Source: Sphingorhabdus sp. EL138
Lineage (GTDB): Bacteria; Pseudomonadota; Alphaproteobacteria; Sphingomonadales; Sphingomonadaceae
Direction: 5' to 3'
DNA length: 64,000 nt
Assembly: GCF_945862485.1 (NCBI RefSeq)
Contig: NZ_CAMAYF010000002.1
Location: 102,659-166,658 of the forward strand
Shown: one piece after another, positions 29,443 through 37,646 of the stretch
How the letters are laid out: every line of letters begins with the position of its first letter
How positions within the stretch are numbered: the stretch's first letter is position 1
The notes under the pieces: model-generated
The model's database searches: none
The model's input: only the letters and a program-made list of their open reading frames with translations
Told to the model about the DNA's origin: nothing
Program-made: the position numbers and the translations under genes

Positions 29443-30858
29443 TCAGGAAAGTCCGCGCTGTGCCAGCCATTTGGGCAATAACTCTTCACCAACCATTTTA
29501 TCGACCGCTGGCGCACGTGCCTTCAACAAGTCGGCTAAGGCTTGATTGCAGGTCAAATGGCCATAGCTTCCGTCAAAAACGATCAATTTGTCTGTCTGTC
29601 CCTTTTCACACGCCATCGCGACGCCCTGATGCAAACTGTCAACCACAGTGGCGCGGTCCATCAACAACGGGTTAGTAGGGTCTTCACGCCACATCTGAGC
29701 TTGTTCTTCGCCGACAATATACATTGGCGTTGTAAAGGGCATGGTCACATAAGGAATGCCTGCACCAACCCAAGCCTGATTGACAACAACCCCGCGCAAA
29801 TTTTTATTCCGCGAGAAGTTTACTGGCGCAGTGGGCGATTGCATGAATCCTGCAACTACAGGTTGGTCAAGGTCGAACGCATCCGAATGGTTGGTAAGAA
29901 GCGTGCCAAAAATCAAACCGCCGCCATGAAGATAATAGCCCCAGCGACCGCCGTCCCAAATGGCAACACAATCCTTTATCTCCGCGAATAATCGCTGCAT
30001 TCGGCCATAGGTTTCAAGATGGCTTTTGGTAATGCGTCGATCAATGGCATATAAATCGGTTGTCGCATCGACCCCAATGACCCCCATGGGCGTCGTGCAC
30101 AATACTGAACTAAATGTATAACGTTGCTGGATGAAGTCGCTATCGAACAGTGCGCGGGGGATGACGCTGCCGCTGCGATTGCCGAACATGCTATGATAAA
30201 CAGACCGCGTTTCATACCGCGCATAAGACATGCAAAACGACTTGAACGATTTGTACAACAACCGATTGAAGTACATTTCGCGCGGATCGTCATAATAAGC
30301 GTGGATGAACTTTGTCGCATCAAAGGCCCGTTTGATGAGGTACATCGGACCTACAACAGTTTCGACTTCAACGCCTTGGTCAAATGGCCCGAGGCCTTTT
30401 ACCCGTCCCTCGAATGCCTCGTTAAATCCGAAATGCTCGGCAACTTCTTCTGCCTCTTTGAAGCCCCGATAAATGGCCAGCCGCAAATGGATTTTTGTAC
30501 ACCCCGTGCGCTCTATCACAACTTCGCGGATCGTTTTGATCATTTCGGCATAAGGCCAGCCGCCCATCAAGCCAAAGCCATGCTCCGAAGCGAGAATGTT
30601 AACGCTATCCGTCGCCGCAATGCTCGACATATCAACGAGGGCAAGCGATTTGCGCGTTTCAGCGCGTACCCGCTCTAGATCAGCTTCGAGTGTTTCGGGA
30701 TATCCCGACGTTATAGCAGGCGCAAAGTTTGGGAAGAATTCTGTCAGCGGTACCGAAACCATGGACTCAATCGTCTCGGAAACATGCGGCTGAAGCGCTG
30801 GCCCGTAATCTGAGTGCATGAATGCAGGAGGCTTGATCGCGGTATGAGCATTCATCAC
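29443..30858 (-). CDS. divergent LarA-like candidate NPN-dependent enzyme, copy 1
   Basis: 471 aa; colinear with 32925-34355 (SDFIQQRY, YAR-E-RS-YH, EI-DCV); embedded in lar operon; K-x15-H spacing as LarA Lys184/His200. Confidence 0.55.
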   Translation of the reverse strand: MMNAHTAIKPPAFMHSDYGPALQPHVSETIESMVSVPLTEFFPNFAPAITSGYPETLEADLERVRAETRKSLALVDMSSIAATDSVNILASEHGFGLMGGWPYAEMIKTIREVVIERTGCTKIHLRLAIYRGFKEAEEVAEHFGFNEAFEGRVKGLGPFDQGVEVETVVGPMYLIKRAFDATKFIHAYYDDPREMYFNRLLYKSFKSFCMSYARYETRSVYHSMFGNRSGSVIPRALFDSDFIQQRYTFSSVLCTTPMGVIGVDATTDLYAIDRRITKSHLETYGRMQRLFAEIKDCVAIWDGGRWGYYLHGGGLIFGTLLTNHSDAFDLDQPVVAGFMQSPTAPVNFSRNKNLRGVVVNQAWVGAGIPYVTMPFTTPMYIVGEEQAQMWREDPTNPLLMDRATVVDSLHQGVAMACEKGQTDKLIVFDGSYGHLTCNQALADLLKARAPAVDKMVGEELLPKWLAQRGLS

Positions 30859-31466
30859 AATATCTCCTTCGAAAGTGGCCCATATTTGTGTTCGGGATCA
30901 AAAACCGCCCTGTCTTCTTCAATATAGGCGTCAGGATATTTGGCACACACTTCATCGCTTAGATCATAAAGCGAGAGCGTTGAGGGATACCAACGGTGTT
31001 GACCCGGCGGCGTCATATCGCATCCTGCAGCTTCAAGCAGACGCAGCGCTGGAGCCACGCAGTAAATGCCACACCCCGACCGCATACCGGTTGCTGCACA
31101 GACTTCTTCTAGATTTTTCGCACCTTTGATAATCGAAGCTGCGATTTCCGATCCCGGCGTCAATGTGCACACACATACTGACATGGCGGCTTCAATACCT
31201 GCTTTCTCGAGCAGAGCGGTCACTGCCTCCTGATCCACTTCGTCAGGATGAACGGTTGTCACCAACGGTTCTGAACGCTGTATCATCCACATGATATCTT
31301 CGGGGCAGCGATCAACGCAGCGTCCACAGCCAATGCACAAGGCTTCGTCAATAACAGGCTTACGCGCTTCCATTTTAATGGCACCACTTGGGCAGACGAT
31401 GTCACATAATTTGCAACCAGTGCATGGATCCGCGTTATAATCTGCGACAAGTTTTATCGTGGCCAC
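30855..31466 (-). CDS. 2x[4Fe-4S] ferredoxin with C-terminal BFD-like [2Fe-2S] domain, copy 1
   Basis: CTGCKLCDIVCP, CIGCGRCVDRCP, then CVCTLTPGSEIAASIIKGAKNLEEVCAATGMRSGCGIYC. Confidence 0.85.
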   Translation of the reverse strand: MATIKLVADYNADPCTGCKLCDIVCPSGAIKMEARKPVIDEALCIGCGRCVDRCPEDIMWMIQRSEPLVTTVHPDEVDQEAVTALLEKAGIEAAMSVCVCTLTPGSEIAASIIKGAKNLEEVCAATGMRSGCGIYCVAPALRLLEAAGCDMTPPGQHRWYPSTLSLYDLSDEVCAKYPDAYIEEDRAVFDPEHKYGPLSKEIL

Positions 31467-31478
31467 TTTCGCTCTCCC

Positions 31479-32150
31479 TCACAATTTCTCGGGCGTTCGA
31501 AGCGCCTCGAGCAAAACATGAATTTGTTCGAAGGCGGCAGCTATAGGCTTGCTACCTTTCGGATTTGCAAACAAAGCCTGTGCCAATCCCCATATCGAGT
31601 GAACATGCAGGATCGCCAACGCATGAGGATCGGAATTAACTGGAATAAAATTTGCTTTGCGGCAAATTTCGAACAAGCGTTCTATCCGCGCAATTAAATC
31701 AACGGTAAGATTGTGCACGCGGGCAGACAAAGCGGCATCAGCATGCATAAGCGCCGCTGCATGTAAGGCCATTTCTCCGCGCACGACAATACTGTGATCG
31801 CATGCCCCGTGAAGCTTGCCATAATAATCACTTACAGATTCGAGATGCCGCATGAGGCAATCCCAAGCACCTTGCGCGCTTAATTCATCGGCACAATTCA
31901 AGAGTTCCAAATGATTGTCACGCCGAATGCGTTCATCGAGAAGTTCTAGTGCTAGGTCCGATTTCTCAGGATAATGATATTGTGCAAGCGTCCGGCTAAA
32001 TCCCGCTTTTAGGCTGATGGCCGCTAATGTTGTCGCATCATATCCGTTTTCGCCAAATAACAACAATGCAGTGTCGCGAATCCGCTCCTTTGCTGCTTCT
32101 GTACGTTCTTCTTGCGTACGAGAGATAACGGCAACACTTACCATATTCAC
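31479..32150 (-). CDS. TetR/AcrR family regulator of the NPN divergon
   Basis: IRDTALLLFGENGYDATTLAAISLKAGFSRTLAQYHYPEKSDLALELLDERI. Confidence 0.9.
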   Translation of the reverse strand: MNMVSVAVISRTQEERTEAAKERIRDTALLLFGENGYDATTLAAISLKAGFSRTLAQYHYPEKSDLALELLDERIRRDNHLELLNCADELSAQGAWDCLMRHLESVSDYYGKLHGACDHSIVVRGEMALHAAALMHADAALSARVHNLTVDLIARIERLFEICRKANFIPVNSDPHALAILHVHSIWGLAQALFANPKGSKPIAAAFEQIHVLLEALRTPEKL

Positions 32151-32187
32151 CTGCCCCGAATCCTCTTGCTCTCAACAATCTACAAAC

Positions 32188-32204
32188 TTACTGTCAGACA
32201 GTAA
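32188..32204. promoter_or_regulatory. candidate TetR operator TTACTGTC-A-GACAGTAA
   Basis: Perfect 8-bp-arm palindrome in the intergenic region between divergent tetR (32150) and ferredoxin-2 (32269). Confidence 0.7.
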
Positions 32205-32268
32205 ATAAAATTGATTGATTCCTTTTTGGCTGCATCAGCCAAGTTTATGACTTTGACAGGAGGAGCGC

Positions 32269-32919
32269 TTGCCCAAACGCGTTCGCATGGTGGCACAAAT
32301 CATCGTCGATAAATGCACAGGCTGCCGCCTGTGTGAGCAAGTGTGCCCAACGGTTGCGATTGGTATGCGGCCACGCCGCGCGGATGAGCCTGGTACAGGA
32401 CGCAACATAGCCGTCTTAGAACCAGAAGCCTGCTACAATGCACAGGCATGTGTCGAAATCTGTCCTGATGATGCCATCGAGATGGTCGAGTTAGACGAAC
32501 CTTTTGATGTCGGTTTTGAACTACCCCAAGTCGACGAAGACGCCGTAAAAACATTATGCCGAAAAGCAGGCTATGGCCGCAATATGCAAATTTGTGTTTG
32601 TACCGATACCAAAGCCGGGGACATCGCGACGGCCATTATCGCGGGTGCACATTCTCCTGAAGCGGTTTCGCTTGCGACCGGTGCCCGAACAGGATGTGTC
32701 GAATTATGTATGCAACCCATCTTGCATTTGCTCGCTTGTGCAGGGCACGGAGATGCTCCACGTAACCCCAAAAATGGGTTCCAATGGTATGGCGAGTCAG
32801 CAACTTTATGGCAACATGTGCAGCCCGACGGCTCGCTCCCCGAAGCGATCCGTAACGCCTTCCCTGAATATCCGCTCGACAAGGAATTTGGTGACATGGC
32901 GAAATTGAAAAGGCGTTAA
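32269..32919 (+). CDS. ferredoxin-like protein with two cluster motifs (second degenerate) and C-terminal BFD-like domain, copy 2
   Basis: CTGCRLCEQVCP, CYNAQACVEICP, CVCTDTKAGDIATAIIAGAHSPEAVSLATGARTGCVELC; TTG start with aggagg upstream (alternative ATG 32287). Confidence 0.82.
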   Translation: MPKRVRMVAQIIVDKCTGCRLCEQVCPTVAIGMRPRRADEPGTGRNIAVLEPEACYNAQACVEICPDDAIEMVELDEPFDVGFELPQVDEDAVKTLCRKAGYGRNMQICVCTDTKAGDIATAIIAGAHSPEAVSLATGARTGCVELCMQPILHLLACAGHGDAPRNPKNGFQWYGESATLWQHVQPDGSLPEAIRNAFPEYPLDKEFGDMAKLKRR

Positions 32920-32924
32920 TCAGA

Positions 32925-34355
32925 ATGGCGTTGCTTTCACCATTTATGGACGCGTTGCGTCCGCCAGCCTTTCACCGCACATGGAACAAGCGCGAGCCCG
33001 CCAAGGTGGTCGCTAAGCGTGCAGCTGATCTTCCCGGTATGACCGCCCTGCCCATCCGTTCTTTGATGCCGGACCTGCCGCAGACGATCTGGTCCGAAGA
33101 TGCTTTGCTTGGGCCAACAAATCTCGATGAGGTGCGGCGGCAGGCACAGGTCAGAGCAGAAGCGCTGGACTGGTCTAAAATTGAAGCTGGTCGCATGGTC
33201 AATCTCATTGCCAATCCGCATGGCTTGCAATTATGCGGCGAGGCCTATGTGACAATGCTTGAGGTGATTGCCGAGCATGTCAAAAAGACCCGTGGCGCGA
33301 AAGTTCGTCTGCGTATCGCGGAATCGATGGGGCATATCGAAAATCCCGATTGGGTAAAAATCTACCGGCTCGAAGAGCGGTTCGGAGATGTCGAAGAATG
33401 CCCGCAAATGGGTGCCGGAACCAAAGTCGATACAAAACTTGGCGACATGTACGTCACCAAAAAATTGTTCGATGCACCCTATTTTATTCACACCCATGTG
33501 ACCGAAATGCGCGAGGGCTATTTGCACCGCATGCTCGATCGGCTGATGAAACCGTTTGGCATGGCATATGCCCGGCTGGAATCGCGCTCAGCTTATCATT
33601 TCGGCTTTGGCCCGCGCACAGGCCAGATTGTGTCGCGCTGCATATTTGAAAGCGACTTCATCCAGCAACGTTATGTCGGCACCATGGTGCTTGATACCAC
33701 ATCGGAAGGGGTGGTCAGCGTCGAGGCCGATAATGATTTAAAGGCACTTGATCGTCGTTTGGCCGCAGGGATCATGCGCAACTACGCCATGGCTATGAAA
33801 ATTTTGGGCGAAATAGAGGATTGCGTGGTGGTATTCGATGACCATGGCTGCGGCGTTTATTGTTATGCTGGCGGAATTGCATTCGACAATATGCTCTGCG
33901 CCGACGTCGATTTCATGGATCTAGACAACTTATCTTTGCTGGCGGCAGAACGTCACGATAGCGCCGAACCGGGCCTAACCATGGGCAAAAACAATGCCAT
34001 TAAAGCGATTGTAGTCAACTATATGGCGGGTGGTGTGCCTCAGCCATTTCTTTGGGATAATTATCCGATCCATGTCGTTGGTGACACGGTAAACAGATGG
34101 ATGTTGAACGATCCATCCAACTATCATTTTGATCGTGCAAAGGCTCCTGTCTGGCCGACGTTGGATGAGGCCGTTGAAGCGGCCTGCCGCGATGGAGGGA
34201 CTGACAATATCATCGTGTTTGACCGCACCCCCGGTGCCTTCAGGGTTAGCCGAAAGCTAGGCGAGCACCTCATGTCACGCGCACCGCATGTTCGCGATCG
34301 GGTCGAGAATGAATTCCTACCCAAATGGTTACGTCAACGCGGGTTAGCACTATGA
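32925..34355 (+). CDS. divergent LarA-like candidate NPN-dependent enzyme, copy 2
   Basis: 476 aa; paralog of 29443-30858; AKVRLRIAESMGHIE..., FIHTHVTEMREGYLHRMLDRLMKPFGMAYARLESRSAYH; K-x15-H. Confidence 0.58.
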   Translation: MALLSPFMDALRPPAFHRTWNKREPAKVVAKRAADLPGMTALPIRSLMPDLPQTIWSEDALLGPTNLDEVRRQAQVRAEALDWSKIEAGRMVNLIANPHGLQLCGEAYVTMLEVIAEHVKKTRGAKVRLRIAESMGHIENPDWVKIYRLEERFGDVEECPQMGAGTKVDTKLGDMYVTKKLFDAPYFIHTHVTEMREGYLHRMLDRLMKPFGMAYARLESRSAYHFGFGPRTGQIVSRCIFESDFIQQRYVGTMVLDTTSEGVVSVEADNDLKALDRRLAAGIMRNYAMAMKILGEIEDCVVVFDDHGCGVYCYAGGIAFDNMLCADVDFMDLDNLSLLAAERHDSAEPGLTMGKNNAIKAIVVNYMAGGVPQPFLWDNYPIHVVGDTVNRWMLNDPSNYHFDRAKAPVWPTLDEAVEAACRDGGTDNIIVFDRTPGAFRVSRKLGEHLMSRAPHVRDRVENEFLPKWLRQRGLAL

Positions 34356-35242
34356 CGTCGGTTCAATTGTTGGAAAAAACAGAGGTCTGGCTTCATGGGA
34401 TCAGCCTTGCCAACGCGAACCTTCCGAATTTGGCTAATGTCGTTGCCGACATACTCATGTTGCCGCGTGATAAAGTGTTCGTGACCGACGTCCGGGCAGA
34501 TTTGGTCGTCTTGGACATTTTGGTGCCACGTGTTGAGCTGGAAAATATTACCGGTAAGCAGGGCGAACTGCTTGAGGCGATCGCCGACATATCTGGTGTT
34601 CACGTCGCAGATAATGCATCCATTCATTCCGAAGGCATTTTGGGCGTCATCGGAACGCCACGTGCCGAGGTTGACCGTTATCTGGCCGATGCGCGCAAGT
34701 TGGAAAACCAGATCGCTCATTATGCATCGCGCCGCGTCGCTGTGGTCAGCACAGGCAGCGAGTTACTCGCTGGCGAGATAGAGGATACAAATTTTGCGGC
34801 CATTCGCAGTGCGATGGACGATGCTGGTTTTGAGGTTGAATTTGGTGGCATCGCTGGTGACAGCGAAGCGGAGATCGCCGGCATTGTGGCCCGATTGTCA
34901 GGTGAAGGCTTCGGCATCATTATCACCACCGGCGGTGTTGGCGCAGAGAACAAGGACCACACGATTGAGGCGATTGAACGGCTCGACCCAGACCTTTCTA
35001 CAGCTATATTGGCGCAGTATAAGCGTGGCCATGGCAGGCATGTAAAAGATGCGGTGCGGATTGCTATCGGACAGCTTGGTTGGTCGACGATCTTTGCTCT
35101 GCCCGGACCTACGCATGAAGTTAAACTGGCCCTGCCCGTCATAATGGATGGTTTGAAAGCGAAGTTAGACAGGCGCGATCTGGTGGAAGCCATTGCGGTG
35201 CCGCTGCGCTCGACCCTGCCCCATCATCACCATCACCATTGA
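34352..35242 (+). CDS. MoaB/Mog/CinA-type (MoCF domain) protein, copy 2, with native C-terminal His6
   Basis: VAVVSTGSELLAGEIEDTNFAAIRSAMDDAGF...IITTGGVGAENKDHTIEA...FALPGPTHEV...STLPHHHHHH*; ATG overlaps upstream TGA. Confidence 0.8.
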   Translation: MTSVQLLEKTEVWLHGISLANANLPNLANVVADILMLPRDKVFVTDVRADLVVLDILVPRVELENITGKQGELLEAIADISGVHVADNASIHSEGILGVIGTPRAEVDRYLADARKLENQIAHYASRRVAVVSTGSELLAGEIEDTNFAAIRSAMDDAGFEVEFGGIAGDSEAEIAGIVARLSGEGFGIIITTGGVGAENKDHTIEAIERLDPDLSTAILAQYKRGHGRHVKDAVRIAIGQLGWSTIFALPGPTHEVKLALPVIMDGLKAKLDRRDLVEAIAVPLRSTLPHHHHHH

Positions 35243-35266
35243 TAATTAAAACACGGAGAGCACAAA

Positions 35267-36139
35267 ATGTCTTCATCTCTTGCGAACAAACGGGCCGTCG
35301 TAACCGGCGGCGCGTCGGGCATAGGCTGCGCTATCGCGCAGGAACTATCGGCCCGTGGTGCAAAGGTTATTGTCGCAGATGTAAATGAGGCTGGGCTTAC
35401 AGAAACGCGGGCCAGCCTGAACTCGGGCTGCAGCAGCTTCGTCTGCGACGTTTCCAAGCACGAACAGGTTGAAGCCCTGGCAACACATACAAAAGACACG
35501 CTGGGCGGTTGCGACATGTTGTTCGCCAATGCAGGTGTGATTGCCGCTGGCCGCTACACCAAAATGACTGTTCCCGAGGCGGACTGGATATTAAGCGTCA
35601 ACATTCGCGGCGTATGGGATACCACCGCAACATTTGCCCGCATGATGGAGCAGCAGCAAGAGGGCGGCCGGATTTGCTTTACGGGCTCCGAACATTCACT
35701 TGGTTTCCAACACGCCAATGCAGCGGTCTATACTGCATCAAAGCACGCCGTTTTGGGATTGGCCGAAGTGTTACGCGCCGAGACACCGGAGAATATCTCA
35801 GTTAGTGTTTTCTGCCCCGGCCTTGTGGGAACGGCGTTGGGTGGCGGACCACGACCCGACGGACTTCCTGTTCAGGAACGTAATCTTGATATGAGCGCGC
35901 GCATTCAAGCACGCGGTATGCCCGTTGAAGAAGCGGCGCGCGATGCCGTAGATGGTGCCCTGCGAGGTGACTTTTACATCGTCACTCATTCACACACTAT
36001 CAAAGCAGCGGAAAAGCGATTGGATGAGATGAAGGCTGCATTTGCGAAACAAGCGCCTTGGGAACGGAACGAAGACCGTTATGAGGTGAACAGCGTCATT
36101 GCAGCGGTCGCTGCTGAATTGAAGAACGAAGCAAAGTGA
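35267..36139 (+). CDS. SDR family oxidoreductase
   Basis: AVVTGGASGIGCAIAQELSARGAKVIVADV, YTASKHAVLGLAEVLRAE. Confidence 0.9.
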   Translation: MSSSLANKRAVVTGGASGIGCAIAQELSARGAKVIVADVNEAGLTETRASLNSGCSSFVCDVSKHEQVEALATHTKDTLGGCDMLFANAGVIAAGRYTKMTVPEADWILSVNIRGVWDTTATFARMMEQQQEGGRICFTGSEHSLGFQHANAAVYTASKHAVLGLAEVLRAETPENISVSVFCPGLVGTALGGGPRPDGLPVQERNLDMSARIQARGMPVEEAARDAVDGALRGDFYIVTHSHTIKAAEKRLDEMKAAFAKQAPWERNEDRYEVNSVIAAVAAELKNEAK

Positions 36140-36609
36140 ACGCGTCGCAAGTGGTGGATGTAACCGTACCTCAATCAATTTGGTGGCAGGCAATCAACCC
36201 AAACCCCGATGCGCTCAATCTGCTCGGGATTAATTCGATGCAAGCTTTGCTGGGTATTGAAGTTACAGCGGTTGGTGACGACTGGTTGGCCGGACGCATG
36301 CCGGTTGATGTTCGCACCCACCAACCATGGGGCCGCCTGCACGGGGGCGCCTCGCTCGCGCTAGCAGAAACCTTAGGTTCTCTGGGAGCTGCCCATGTTA
36401 TCGACTTAGACAAGTTCATCGCCGTGGGCATGGAGATAAACGCAAATCATATCCGCCCTGTCCATACAGGTTGGGTAACAGGCACAGCGCGGCCTGAATC
36501 CATTGGCCGAACGACCCAAATTTGGTCGATCCGTATCACTGATGAAAATGAAAAACTGGTCTGTATTTCGCGATTTACGATCGCCGTCATCCCGCTCGAA
36601 CGGAAGTAA
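36136..36609 (+). CDS. PaaI-type hot-dog thioesterase
   Basis: RMPVDVRTHQPWGRLHGGASLALAETLGSLGA...GMEINANHIRPVHTGWVTGTARP; GTG start. Confidence 0.85.
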   Translation: MNASQVVDVTVPQSIWWQAINPNPDALNLLGINSMQALLGIEVTAVGDDWLAGRMPVDVRTHQPWGRLHGGASLALAETLGSLGAAHVIDLDKFIAVGMEINANHIRPVHTGWVTGTARPESIGRTTQIWSIRITDENEKLVCISRFTIAVIPLERK

Positions 36610-36617
36610 GGAAAATT

Positions 36618-37646
36618 ATGGAATATCGTAATCTGGGCAAGTCCGGCCTCATCGTATCGAGGCTTTCATTAGGCTGCATGAGTTTTGGTCGTCCGGACGC
36701 TGGACGCCACGAATGGACCGTTGATGAAGAGGAAAGCCGCATTATCATCCGGCAGGCTTTGGAAGCAGGGATAAACTTTCTCGATACCGCGAACGAATAT
36801 TCGGCGGGAGATTCCGAGAGGATCGTAGGCCGTGCCATGGCGGACTTCGCGCACCGTGATGAGATTGTGCTGGCGACAAAGGCCTATGCCCCTTGGCGCG
36901 GCGCCCCAAATACGGGTGGCCTGTCCCGCAAAGCCTTGTTTCAAGCAATTGACGACAGTCTGCAACGCTTGGGTACCGATTATGTCGATGTGTTCCAGAT
37001 CCACCGCTGGGATTACAACGTACCAATCGAAGAAACGATGGAAGCGCTGCACGATATCGTGAAAGCCGGAAAGGCCCGCTATATCGGAGCATCATCCATG
37101 TACGCATGGCAATTTGCCAAAGCGCAATACACGGCAGAGCGCAATGGATGGACACAGTTCATCTCGATGCAACCTCAGGTAAACCTTGTCTATCGCGAGG
37201 AAGAGCGTGAGATGATCCCGCTTTGTATCGATCAGGGGGTCGGCGTTCTTCCATGGAGCCCATTGGCGCGTGGCATGCTGACGCGTGATTGGAACGAAAA
37301 AACGGCCCGGTCCGAAACCGATATGTTTAGCACCTATCTCTATCGTGCGACCACGGACAATGACCGTCAGATTGTTGAGGCGGTTGCCGAAGTGGCCAAT
37401 GAACGTGGCCTACCGCGTGCACAAATCGCTATGGCATGGCTACTCGGCAAGCCAGGCATTACAGCGCCTATAATTGGTGCGACAAAGCCATCGCATTTGA
37501 CCGATGCCATTGCCGCTGTTCAATTGACGCTTTCGACTGAAGAAGTTGCACGTTTGGAAAGTCCATATATGCCGCATCAGGTTGTTGGCCTTGCTGGTCC
37601 CATGCTCATCGGCGGCAAACTAACACTTAAGGCGGCGGCTGAATGA
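36618..37646 (+). CDS. aldo/keto reductase
   Basis: MEYRNLGKSGLIVSRLSLGCMSFG...INFLDTANEYSAGDSERIVGRAM...IGATKPSHLTDA. Confidence 0.93.
   Translation: MEYRNLGKSGLIVSRLSLGCMSFGRPDAGRHEWTVDEEESRIIIRQALEAGINFLDTANEYSAGDSERIVGRAMADFAHRDEIVLATKAYAPWRGAPNTGGLSRKALFQAIDDSLQRLGTDYVDVFQIHRWDYNVPIEETMEALHDIVKAGKARYIGASSMYAWQFAKAQYTAERNGWTQFISMQPQVNLVYREEEREMIPLCIDQGVGVLPWSPLARGMLTRDWNEKTARSETDMFSTYLYRATTDNDRQIVEAVAEVANERGLPRAQIAMAWLLGKPGITAPIIGATKPSHLTDAIAAVQLTLSTEEVARLESPYMPHQVVGLAGPMLIGGKLTLKAAAE

Noticed and set aside
35225-35242. His6 codons as a cloning-vector artefact
   Set aside because: The sequence continues into a normal downstream SDR gene with its own leader and no vector sequence, and codons are mixed CAT/CAC; treated as natural, though read-level confirmation is advisable.
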